Source: Actinomycetota bacterium (lineage in GTDB: Bacteria > Actinomycetota > Actinomycetes > Streptosporangiales > Streptosporangiaceae). From it: DNA of 15,451 nt. Below the pieces are notes generated by a model that had not been told where the DNA came from, made no database searches, and saw nothing but the letters and a program-made list of their open reading frames with translations. The stretch's first letter is position 1. Every line of letters starts with the position of its first letter. The stretch lies in contig PMOU01000669.1 of the NCBI GenBank assembly GCA_003161205.1, forward strand, positions 1 through 15,451. Reading direction: 5' to 3'. Shown in pieces: positions 7,137-13,958 of the stretch. The position numbers and the translations under genes were made by a program.

Positions 7137-7181
7137 AGGTCTCAGCGGAGCAAAGATCTTCCGGAAGGGTGTCAGGACAAG

Positions 7182-7928
7182 ATGGATCTTCAGATCAAAG
7201 ATCACGTGGCCATCGTTACGGGCGGCGGGCGCGGGCTGGGCCACGCCATCAGCCGTGCCCTCGGGGCGGAGGGCGCGAGGGTCGTGGTGTGGGACCGTGA
7301 CGATACCGCTGAGCAGGCCGCGGCCGAGGTGCGGGCCGAGGGGGGTACCGCTTACGGCGTGAGCGGCGATGTAACCCAGGACGCGGTGGTGCGGGAGATA
7401 GTGGCGGCAACCGTCGAGCGCTGGGGCTCGATCGAGATACTCATCAACTGCGCGGGCTTTTCCAGGGACGCGCCGATCGCCGAGATGAGCGACACGGAAT
7501 GGCACAGCGTGATCGACGTATGCCTGAACGCCCCTTTCTATGTGTGCCGGGCGGTCGCGCCCTACATGATCGGGGCCCAGTATGGCCGGATAGTGAACAT
7601 CTCCTCCCGGGCGCGGGACGGCGACTTCAACAAGGTAAATTACTGTTCCGCTAAGGCCGGGATCGTTGGGCTTACGTATGCCCTGGCGATGGAACTCGGA
7701 AAGAACGGCATTACCTGTAATGCCATCGCACCCGGATTCTGCGAAACGGAGCGTACCCGGGGCTTGCCCTACTATAAGGACTTGAAAGCCCGCGCCCTAG
7801 AGAAAACGTATACGTCACGCCTCGGGGTCCCGGAGGATATCGCGGCAGCGACTTTGTATTTGGTGAGCCGCGAGTCTGGTTACCTGAGCGGCGAGGTACT
7901 GGAGGTGAGCGGCGGTCGCTGGCGTTAG
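7182..7928 (+). CDS. SDR family oxidoreductase (paralog 1), probably NAD(H)-dependent
   Basis: A 248-residue FabG-like short-chain dehydrogenase. Motifs are TGGGRGLG (13-20), NCAG (89-92), catalytic Ser141/Ser142, Tyr154 and Lys158 (YCSAKAG). Asp38 at the end of strand beta-2 (VVVWD) favours NAD(H), unlike the LAARR-type SDR at 1605. It is clearly paralogous to the next SDR (8151), with more than half of residues identical by eye including SRDAPI and NISSRAR. ATG 7182 aligns exactly with the paralog's start; the ribosome-binding site is modest (AGGA). It is divergent from the TauD-like dioxygenase across the ATAGCTAT operator. A relic of a dioxygenase 3' end begins 26 bases after its stop. 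Codon use from about 7620 looks slightly less GC-biased than in the paralog. Confidence 0.92.
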   Translation: MDLQIKDHVAIVTGGGRGLGHAISRALGAEGARVVVWDRDDTAEQAAAEVRAEGGTAYGVSGDVTQDAVVREIVAATVERWGSIEILINCAGFSRDAPIAEMSDTEWHSVIDVCLNAPFYVCRAVAPYMIGAQYGRIVNISSRARDGDFNKVNYCSAKAGIVGLTYALAMELGKNGITCNAIAPGFCETERTRGLPYYKDLKARALEKTYTSRLGVPEDIAAATLYLVSRESGYLSGEVLEVSGGRWR

Positions 7929-7954
7929 CAGCTGAGGCCTGCCGCGCAAGTGGC

Positions 7955-8032
7955 AATCCCGACGGCGTCAGCCCAGCCCCGAGGAGGCCCGGGTCGCGGG
8001 CCCCTTTCGTGCAGACCATCCCGGTGGTATGA
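7955..8032 (+). pseudogene. Relic of a TauD/TfdA-type dioxygenase gene, 3' end only
   Basis: Reading from AAT 7955 to TGA 8032 gives a tail ending APFVQTIPVV. The intact dioxygenase at 5962-6921 ends APFMQTIPAV. The DNA also matches upstream of this: AGCCCCGAGGAGG is identical in both, with a net 2-base length difference between there and the tail. No start codon, iron ligands or upstream dioxygenase sequence remain, so this is a decayed fragment. It lies in the plus orientation directly behind the first paralogous SDR, which suggests an ancestral SDR-dioxygenase gene order. Confidence 0.7.
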
Positions 8033-8092
8033 GGCCGGCGGCGCCCGCTCCCGGACCGGCTGCGGTGACGGGCACGTACGACGGCCGGGATC

Positions 8093-8121
8093 TTGACAAA
8101 ACATCATAGCTATTATACGTA
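8093..8121 (+). promoter_or_regulatory. Promoter with ATAGCTAT palindromic operator, second SDR operon
   Basis: A consensus TTGACA (8093-8098) is followed by CATCATAGCTATTATACG (8102-8119). Aligned without gaps to the dioxygenase promoter on the minus strand at 7064, 21 of 29 positions match by eye, including TTGAC and ATCATAGCTAT. The -10 is less clear: TACGTA at a 17-bp spacing or TATACG at 15. The operator would sit between -35 and -10. A transcript starting near 8128 supports the downstream ATG (8151) as start of the SDR. Confidence 0.6.
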
Positions 8122-8150
8122 TGTTACGTCGATGGGCGGAAAATACCACC

Positions 8151-8900
8151 ATGAATCTTGGGATAACCGGCCACGTGGCCGTGGTCACTGGCGGAAGCCG
8201 GGGCATCGGGGCGGGCATCTGCGCGGCTCTCGCCGCCGAGGGCGCCCGGGTGGTGATCTGGGATCTCGATCAGCAGTCGGCCGACGACCTGGCCGCGAAG
8301 ATCCGGAGCGACGGCGGCCAGGCCGAGGCCGTAGCCGCCGATGTACGCGACGACACCGCGGTGAATTCGACGGTGGCCGATATCGCCGCGAAGCTCGGTT
8401 CGATAGAGATCCTCGTCAACTGCGCCGGCCTGTCACGCGACGCACCGATCACGGATATGACCAACGAGCAGTGGCATACCGTCCTCGACATCTGCCTCAC
8501 CGGTCCCTTCTACGTCACGCGGGCGGTCGTTCCGCACATGCTCAGCAAGGGGTACGGGCGGATCATCAACATCTCCTCGCGGGCCCGTAACGGCGACATC
8601 AACAAGGCGAACTACTCCGCCGCGAAGGCCGGCCTCGTCGGTTTCACCTCGGCGCTGGCCCTGGAGCTGGGGAAGTCGAACATCACCAGCAACGCCGTCG
8701 CGCCGGGCTTCATCGAGACGGAACGGCTCCAGTCGCTGCCCCACTACGACGAGATCAGGAGCCGGGCCACGACCCGGACCCCGGCCGCGAGGCTGGGCGA
8801 GCTGGCTGACATCTCCGACGCCGTGCTTTACCTTGCGGCGGCGCAGTCGGGCTTCGTGACCGGTGAGGTCCTCACCGTGGCGGGCGGCCGGCTGCAGTAA
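8151..8900 (+). CDS. SDR family oxidoreductase (paralog 2), probably NAD(H)-dependent
   Basis: A 249-residue FabG-like short-chain dehydrogenase. Motifs are TGGSRGIG (13-20), NCAG (90-93), Ser142/Ser143, Tyr155 and Lys159 (YSAAKAG). Asp38 (VVIWD) favours NAD(H). An in-frame ATG at 8121 would add ten residues but lies inside the predicted promoter. The ATG at 8151 aligns with the start of paralog 1 and has GGCGGAAA upstream. It heads a likely operon with the bicupin, the third ACAD and the GntR regulator. A 25-codon relic of a dioxygenase gene follows it. The two SDRs may act on stereoisomers or successive intermediates, or one may be redundant after duplication; the sequence does not decide. 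Confidence 0.92.
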   Translation: MNLGITGHVAVVTGGSRGIGAGICAALAAEGARVVIWDLDQQSADDLAAKIRSDGGQAEAVAADVRDDTAVNSTVADIAAKLGSIEILVNCAGLSRDAPITDMTNEQWHTVLDICLTGPFYVTRAVVPHMLSKGYGRIINISSRARNGDINKANYSAAKAGLVGFTSALALELGKSNITSNAVAPGFIETERLQSLPHYDEIRSRATTRTPAARLGELADISDAVLYLAAAQSGFVTGEVLTVAGGRLQ

Positions 8901-8930
8901 GGGCGCTTGTCCACCTCACAAGAGAGCCAC

Positions 8931-9008
8931 ATGACCATCGAGTTTCACCAGGCTAACGTCGGTCTTCAGCGTCGGCCCCCGTTCCGGCAGACCATTACGT
9001 CCGCGTGA
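8931..9008 (+). pseudogene. Internally deleted relic of a TauD/TfdA-type dioxygenase gene (25 codons)
   Basis: A short open frame begins MTIEFHQANVG, similar to the MGIEITQLTPEIG start of the intact dioxygenase at 6921. It ends PPFRQTITSA, similar to that protein's APFMQTIPAV end. The whole middle, including all iron ligands, is absent. The simplest reading is a gene whose interior was deleted, leaving both ends in frame. An AGAGAG lies just upstream, so a tiny peptide could still be made. It occupies the same place behind SDR paralog 2 that the other relic has behind paralog 1. Confidence 0.55.
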
Positions 9009-9041
9009 CGGCCTGCTGACCATTCCCGTGGGGAGAACACC

Positions 9042-10040
9042 ATGAGTACTGAGCTGGACATCACCAATCCCGCTGTCGAGGCGCTGCACTCCGATCTCGC
9101 CCGGTTGAAGTTCGTGCCCGGGTGGTACCGGCCGGGCAATCCTCCGCTGTGGGGCAGCCCGAAGACGTCGTTCCGGGCAGCGGCGTGGAGCTACAGTGCG
9201 GCCCGCGAGGCTCTCGCCCGGGCCGGCGGCTCGATCGGCATGGAGTTCGCTGAGCGGCGGAATCTGATCATGACCAATCCGGCGGAAGGTAACCGATATC
9301 CCACTGTGCGCACGCAGGTGCTGGCCTACCAGATGCTGCTGCCCGGAGAGCGGGCGCGGACCCACCGGCACTCGCCGCACGCAGGCCGCCTGGTGATCGA
9401 CGCGGACGACGGGGCGTACACCGTCGTCGAGGGCGTGCGGCTCCCGCTGTCCCCGGGCGATGTCCTGCTGACGCCCGGCTGGCACTGGCACGGTCACGCG
9501 CACGAGGGCACCAGCCCGGCGTACTGGCTGGACTTCCTCGATGCCCCGCTTGTCCAGCTGCTCGACCCGATGTTCTTCGAGCCGTACCCCGGGGACTGGC
9601 AGGAACCGGCCAGTACGACCCTCGATTCTCCCTTCCTGTTCCGCTGGGAGGACTCGCGCCGCCGACTGGACGAGGCCGTCCCGAGCCCGAATGGCCACTA
9701 CGGCCGGCGGATCGAGCTGGGCAACCCCGCGCTGCCGACCATCGGGCTGTACATGCACCGGCTCACCCCAGGCGTCCGGACCCGCTCGCTGCAGACGACA
9801 GCGAACTACCAGTACTGCGTGGTTGAGGGCACCGGACGGTCCATCATCGAGGGGCAGGAGATCTCCTGGTCGCGCGGGGACGTGTTCCTCGCTCCGTGCT
9901 GGAGTACGCAGGAGCATTACAGCGAGGCGGGAGCCACGTTGTTTGAGATGACCGACGAGCCGCTGCAGCGCTACTGCGGGTACCTGCGCTCGTCCGCAGA
10001 TATCGAGCGAGGCGACGGCCGGCACCTGCCGCTGGACTGA
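9042..10040 (+). CDS. Gentisate 1,2-dioxygenase-like bicupin ring-cleavage dioxygenase
   Basis: A 332-residue two-cupin protein of the gentisate/1-hydroxy-2-naphthoate/salicylate dioxygenase group, which opens an aromatic ring with Fe(II) and O2 without a separate electron donor. The first cupin has PGERARTHRH (101-110) and SPGDVLLTPGWHWHGH (137-152); His108, His110 and His150 are the expected iron ligands. The second cupin (about 238-300) keeps the fold signature VVEGTGRSIIEG and GDVFLAPCW but has no HxH, as is usual for this family. Length is close to the normal 330-370. ATG 9042 follows GGGGAGA. It is the second intact gene of the 8151-12080 operon. Close gentisate-type relatives act on salicylate or hydroxynaphthoate, so the exact ring substrate is open. 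No hydroxylase that would make gentisate lies in the window. Confidence 0.85.
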   Translation: MSTELDITNPAVEALHSDLARLKFVPGWYRPGNPPLWGSPKTSFRAAAWSYSAAREALARAGGSIGMEFAERRNLIMTNPAEGNRYPTVRTQVLAYQMLLPGERARTHRHSPHAGRLVIDADDGAYTVVEGVRLPLSPGDVLLTPGWHWHGHAHEGTSPAYWLDFLDAPLVQLLDPMFFEPYPGDWQEPASTTLDSPFLFRWEDSRRRLDEAVPSPNGHYGRRIELGNPALPTIGLYMHRLTPGVRTRSLQTTANYQYCVVEGTGRSIIEGQEISWSRGDVFLAPCWSTQEHYSEAGATLFEMTDEPLQRYCGYLRSSADIERGDGRHLPLD

Positions 10041-10067
10041 TCGGAATCCATCAACCTCGGAGGTAGC

Positions 10068-11222
10068 ATGCTGTCGGAAGACGAGCAGACGCTATTCCGC
10101 GACTCGGTCCGCGCCTTTGCGGCGAATAACGTGACCCCGATCGCCGACTCGCTCGACCAGACCGATGAGTTTCCGCACAGGCTGCACGGGGCCATGGCCG
10201 ACTACGGGCTGGTCCAGCTAGCCGTGCCCAAGGAGTACGGCGGGCCCGGGGGCGACATCACCTCGATCTGCATCGCGCGCGAGGAGGTGGCGGCCGCGGG
10301 CTCGATGGCGATGGCGACACTGGCCGGCCAGAACAACAACATGGTGATGCCCCTGCTCGGATACGGGACCGAGGAGCAGAAGGAGCGGTTTCTGCCCGAA
10401 CTGGCCAACGGTGGCATCACGCTGCTCGCCTTCACCGAGCCGGAGAGCGGTTCCGACCCTGCGAAGATCGCCACCACCGCGGTCCGGGACGGTGACGAGT
10501 GGATCCTCAACGGGCAGAAGTCCTACACCTCCTGGGGCAAGGTGGCGCAGTACGCGGTGATCGTCGCCCGGACCGGCGGCATACCCGGCGGGCGGGGACT
10601 GACGTCCTTCATCACCGAGACCTCCGCGCCAGGGTTCATCGAGGACCGGCACAACCAGAAGATGGGCCAGCGCGGGTTGCCCAACGTCGAGCTGCGCTTC
10701 GAGGACCTGCGGGTGGCGCACGAGAACATCCTGGGCGGCGAGGGCAAAGGGCTGGCGGCGGCGCTGCACGGCCTGCAGATCAACCGGCCCTCGATGGCCG
10801 CGCTCGCCCTAGGCGGGGCCCGAGGGGCACTGGACTACGCCGTGCGCTGGGTGATCGACCGTCAGCAGCGCGGCAAGAGCCTGGCCCGGCACCAGGGCTT
10901 GCGCTGGATGATCGCCGACATGGCGACGAAGCTGGAGGCCGCGCGCCGGATGGTCTACGGCGCCGCCGCGTTGATCGACCAGGGCGCCCCTGCCGATTCG
11001 ATCGTGCAGATGTCCTCGATGGCGAAGTATTACGCCACGGAGGTGGCGGTGGAAGTGACGTCCGCGGCAGTCCAGCTGGTCGGCGGAGCCGGCTACATGG
11101 CCGAGCACCCGCTCGAGCGGTACCTCCGTGACGTGCGGGTTACCACGATTTACGAGGGCACGAGCGAGATCCAGAAGAACACCATCGCCCGGTGCATCCT
11201 CGGCAAGGACACCGAAGCCTGA
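10068..11222 (+). CDS. Acyl-CoA dehydrogenase (canonical, homomeric type)
   Basis: A 384-residue acyl-CoA dehydrogenase with every expected signature: AFTEPESGSDPA (121-132), WILNGQKSYTS (145-155), RQQRGKSLARHQGLRW in the C-terminal domain, and TTIYEGTSEIQ near the end. Glu363 in YEGT is the catalytic base of short- and medium-chain enzymes, so unlike the pair at 2537-4865 this one should work as a homotetramer. It transfers electrons via FAD to an electron-transfer flavoprotein. ATG 10068 has a strong GGAGG six bases upstream and lies 27 bp after the bicupin stop, so the genes are cotranscribed. It probably desaturates a CoA-activated intermediate or a side chain; specificity is not predictable. 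Confidence 0.94.
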   Translation: MLSEDEQTLFRDSVRAFAANNVTPIADSLDQTDEFPHRLHGAMADYGLVQLAVPKEYGGPGGDITSICIAREEVAAAGSMAMATLAGQNNNMVMPLLGYGTEEQKERFLPELANGGITLLAFTEPESGSDPAKIATTAVRDGDEWILNGQKSYTSWGKVAQYAVIVARTGGIPGGRGLTSFITETSAPGFIEDRHNQKMGQRGLPNVELRFEDLRVAHENILGGEGKGLAAALHGLQINRPSMAALALGGARGALDYAVRWVIDRQQRGKSLARHQGLRWMIADMATKLEAARRMVYGAAALIDQGAPADSIVQMSSMAKYYATEVAVEVTSAAVQLVGGAGYMAEHPLERYLRDVRVTTIYEGTSEIQKNTIARCILGKDTEA

Positions 11223-11279
11223 CGTGGCAGTCACGATGGGAGCTACGCCGCCGGGAACTGATCGAGGAGAGCTCGAGTG

Positions 11280-12080
11280 ATGGACAGCACCGGGCGGACC
11301 GGAACGGAGGCGGGCATGAACGCCAGCGGGGCCAGACAGCCACCGGTGATACGGCAGCGCTCGAACGCCGAACTCGTCGCCGGGCAGCTGCGGCAGTCGA
11401 TCGTCCAGGGCACCATGGCCGACGGGAGTACGCTGCCCAACCTGGAGCATCTCCGCAAGCTCTTCGGAGTTGGCTTGCCCGCCGCCCGCGAGGCGATCAG
11501 GATCCTCGAATCCGAGGGCCTGGTCACGGTGGTGCGCGGTAACGCGGGCGGTTCCGTGGTGCACGCCCCGAGTCTGTCCGAGGCCGCGTCGCGACTGGCC
11601 ATGGTCTTGCATAGTCAGCGAGTGGAGCTCGCCGACCTGGCCGAGGCCCTGCGGGTGCTCGAGCCCGTATGCGCGCAACTATGCGCGGCGCAGGGTGATG
11701 CGCAGCTGGTGGTCACGCTGTCCGATCTGGTCAGGCAGACGCGTGAGGCTGCGGACGACGAGCACGCGGCCATCACGCTCAACCGCCGGTTTCACGAAAC
11801 GCTGGCCGAGAGGTGCGGCATCCGGACCCTGCAGGCCCTCGGCGGGGCCCTTCAGCTCATCTGGTCCGGCCAGGAGCGAGAATGGGAGAAGAGCCTGCCC
11901 GCTCGCTACACCATGGAAAACCGGCTGGCCGGAATCGCGGCGCATCAGCGGGTGCTGGAGACGATCCGGGCCGGCGACGGGCCAGCGGCTTACCTGGCCA
12001 TGAGCGAGCACATGGCCGAGGGTTATACCTATGCCCTCCCCGAAATGCGGGACACAGCGGTCGTCATGAGCCATTCTTAG
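11280..12080 (+). CDS. GntR family transcriptional regulator, FadR subfamily (FCD domain)
   Basis: A DNA-binding regulator of 266 residues from this start. Counting from the ATG at 11280, the N-terminal winged helix covers about 29-97; the recognition region around LPAAREAIRILESEGLV is typical of GntR proteins. The C-terminal FCD ligand-binding domain (about 117-247) shows NRRFHETL, AHQRVLETI and SEHM, giving His172, His222 and His244 as metal/ligand contacts. The usual Asp of the D-x3-H motif is Asn168. Alternatives for the start are GTG 11277 and ATG 11316; the last has the best ribosome-binding site (GGAGG) and leaves the wing helix complete. It closes the SDR-bicupin-ACAD operon and is convergent with the hydrolase. 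It is the only regulator in the window and the best candidate to bind one of the two operator types. Confidence 0.92.
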   Translation: MDSTGRTGTEAGMNASGARQPPVIRQRSNAELVAGQLRQSIVQGTMADGSTLPNLEHLRKLFGVGLPAAREAIRILESEGLVTVVRGNAGGSVVHAPSLSEAASRLAMVLHSQRVELADLAEALRVLEPVCAQLCAAQGDAQLVVTLSDLVRQTREAADDEHAAITLNRRFHETLAERCGIRTLQALGGALQLIWSGQEREWEKSLPARYTMENRLAGIAAHQRVLETIRAGDGPAAYLAMSEHMAEGYTYALPEMRDTAVVMSHS

Positions 12081-12103
12081 GCCTGGCGATAACCGTACCG
12101 CGG

Positions 12104-12976
12104 TCAGAACTCGAGGGAGAGCGCGTGCCGGATGGCGTCGGCTAGTACCTTGGCACCGGAGGTCACAAGCATCCGGTCACTGCCCTCCAGCGTGATCGCG
12201 CGAGCCCGCGGCATGGCGCTCACCAGGATCTCCGACTGCCGGCCTAGGTGCTCTTCCGCCGGGACCGTCATCTCCATGACGATCGTCTCGACCGGAAGAG
12301 AGCGGAGCGTGCTCTCGAGGTCGAAGGCGAAGTTGGCCGCGTAGAGCTGATCGAAGCTTTCGAAGCCCAGGACTTCGTCGACCACGTGACGACGCACCCG
12401 GGCCCGCCGTGCTTCTGCTTCAGGATCGCCGAGAGCGGGGTCGTAACTACCCCAGATCTCCTGGATCACGGTACCGACGTAGCGCCATCGCTGCGCGAGC
12501 CGAGCGTCCCGCGGAGCGAGCCGACCGGGATGCTCGGTGGCGTCCGCCTTGGCGTAGAAGTCGCGCATCGCCTGGTTGCGAGTCTCGTTGTCGAGCACGA
12601 TGCTGTGGGTCATGCCGGCGAACAGGAACCTGCTGACCCGGTCCGGACGCGCCGCGCTGAGAGCCGCGCCGATCTTGTTGCCGCTGTGAATACCGAGGAC
12701 GGCGTAACGCGCCAGCCCGATGTCATCGAGCGCCTCCGCGATGCGCCCGGCCAGGTCGCACATGCTCCAGACCCCGGGGATCCCGTCCGAGAGCCCGAAG
12801 CCAGGGGTGTCGACAGCGATCACCCGGAACCCGTTCAGCTGCGGCATGAGCGCCGCGTAGTAATTCGATGAACGCGGCGTCGGCGCGAGCAGCACCAGCG
12901 CCGGGCCAGTGCCCGCCGTCCGGTAGTGCAGCTGGGAGCTGCGGCCGCCGACGTAACCGCGTATGGGTTCGCTCAT
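12104..12976 (-). CDS. Alpha/beta-hydrolase-fold protein with atypical catalytic residues
   Basis: A 290-residue protein with the alpha/beta-hydrolase core: LVLLAPTPRSSNYY (27-40, oxyanion strand), VIAVDTPGFGLSD (52-64) and a nucleophile-elbow-like VLGIHSGNKIG (93-103). The elbow reads Gly-Ile-His-Ser-Gly, so the usual nucleophile position appears to be His97 with Ser98 one place later. The region where the catalytic His normally lies reads EGSDRML (264-270), with Asp267 in its place. A standard triad is therefore not evident. The ATG at 12976 was chosen because it lies one base after the crotonase stop (TGA-G-ATG), indicating translational coupling; an upstream in-frame start at 13048 is inside that gene. 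It may be a hydrolase with shifted residues or a non-hydrolytic member such as a C-C lyase or cofactor-free oxygenase. Confidence 0.85.
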   Translation of the reverse strand: MSEPIRGYVGGRSSQLHYRTAGTGPALVLLAPTPRSSNYYAALMPQLNGFRVIAVDTPGFGLSDGIPGVWSMCDLAGRIAEALDDIGLARYAVLGIHSGNKIGAALSAARPDRVSRFLFAGMTHSIVLDNETRNQAMRDFYAKADATEHPGRLAPRDARLAQRWRYVGTVIQEIWGSYDPALGDPEAEARRARVRRHVVDEVLGFESFDQLYAANFAFDLESTLRSLPVETIVMEMTVPAEEHLGRQSEILVSAMPRARAITLEGSDRMLVTSGAKVLADAIRHALSLEF

Positions 12977-12977
12977 C

Positions 12978-13790
12978 TCAGAAGTCACAGGTCGACGGCG
13001 GAAGCGGGGCGAAACTAGGCGGACGCCGCTCGACGAAGGACTCGACACCCTCGCGGAAGTCCGCCCGCCGCTGCGGATCCCGCACCAGCAGCAACGCCTC
13101 TCCCTCGGCTAGGCGATGCGGGCGTTCCCAGTCACGGCTCAGCTGCTCCTTGATCGTGGCCATGGCCAGCGGCGAGCAGTTCACGGCCATCTCCCGCGCG
13201 TAGTTCATGACCAATGGCATCAGCTCCTCACGGGCGACCACCCTGCTGATCAGGCCCATCTGGACGGCTTCGTCGGAGGTGAAGCGGCGCCCGGAGAGCA
13301 GGAGCTCCGTCGCCCGGGTCGTGCCGATGGCCCGCACCAGCAGCCATGAGACCCCGAACTCGGCGGCGAGGCCGCGCCGCACGAACGCGGTCGTCATCGT
13401 CACGCCCTCGACCGCGAACCGGATATCGCAGCACAGCGCCTGGACCAGGCCGATCCCGGCACATGCCCCGTTGATGGCGGCGATCATCGGCTTGCGGATC
13501 GACCGCGCGTAGGTCATCGGCCGGGTCCGCAGCGGGTTGACCGCTCCGGCCGAGTTCGCGCCCGCGTTCATCAGCTGCATGTCCGCGCCCGGGCAGAAGG
13601 CCCGGTCGCCGCTGCCGCGGACCACGATGACGCGCACGTCCGGATCGGCATCAAGCCGGGCCAGCAGGTCGAAGTACTCGACCTCCATGCCGGGTGTCCA
13701 GGAGTTGTAGTGATCCGGTCGGTTGAACGTCACCAGGCATACGCCGTCCTCGATCTCGGACAGCACCTCAGGCTGCACTGAATCCGCCAC
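12978..13790 (-). CDS. Crotonase superfamily protein (enoyl-CoA hydratase-like)
   Basis: A 270-residue crotonase. Oxyanion-hole segments are AFCPGADMQ (64-72) and NGACAGIGL (107-115). In the positions of the two hydratase glutamates of rat crotonase there are Val116 and Phe136, while FVRRGLAAEFGVSW (136-149) places Glu144 in the following loop. This RRGLxAExGxSW pattern is shared by a large actinobacterial and proteobacterial subgroup annotated as hydratases but not well characterised. The start is GTG 13790 with AGGGAG upstream. The stop is coupled to the alpha/beta-fold gene, so the two products may act on the same CoA ester. It differs clearly from the crotonase at 5154, so they are not a recent duplication. 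Confidence 0.9.
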   Translation of the reverse strand: MADSVQPEVLSEIEDGVCLVTFNRPDHYNSWTPGMEVEYFDLLARLDADPDVRVIVVRGSGDRAFCPGADMQLMNAGANSAGAVNPLRTRPMTYARSIRKPMIAAINGACAGIGLVQALCCDIRFAVEGVTMTTAFVRRGLAAEFGVSWLLVRAIGTTRATELLLSGRRFTSDEAVQMGLISRVVAREELMPLVMNYAREMAVNCSPLAMATIKEQLSRDWERPHRLAEGEALLLVRDPQRRADFREGVESFVERRPPSFAPLPPSTCDF

Positions 13791-13851
13791 ACCGCTCCCT
13801 CCCGGACGCCGGCTGAGCCCGCGCCCGCTTATGCCTCAGTCCGTCCGAGCG

Positions 13852-13932
13852 CTACGAAAAGTAATACCGGCCGATGTTCTCCGCGACGCAGGCTGGCCGG
13901 GCGGAGCCCTCGAGATCGATGGAGTTGCGCAT
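13852..13932 (-). other. Possible 26-residue ORF or gene relic in SDR-crotonase gap
   Basis: Between the SDR (stop 13959) and the crotonase (start 13790) a minus-strand frame from ATG 13932 to TAG 13852 reads MRNSIDLEG and then ARPACVAENIGRYYF. GGGAG lies about 11 bases upstream. The composition looks protein-like and resembles the C-terminal tail of a larger enzyme, but I could not place it in a family. It may be what is left of a gene once sited between the two. Confidence 0.3.
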
Positions 13933-13958
13933 GTACAGCTGCTCCCGTAGTCCCGCAG

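Noticed and set aside
8916..10025. A 369-codon open frame on the minus strand opposite the bicupin
   Set aside because: No recognisable domain; it mirrors the conserved bicupin coding sequence and is arginine- and proline-rich, as expected for a shadow.
12104..13048. A longer (314-residue) version of the alpha/beta-fold protein
   Set aside because: The extension lies wholly inside the crotonase gene; TGA-G-ATG coupling at 12974-12980 points to the shorter protein.
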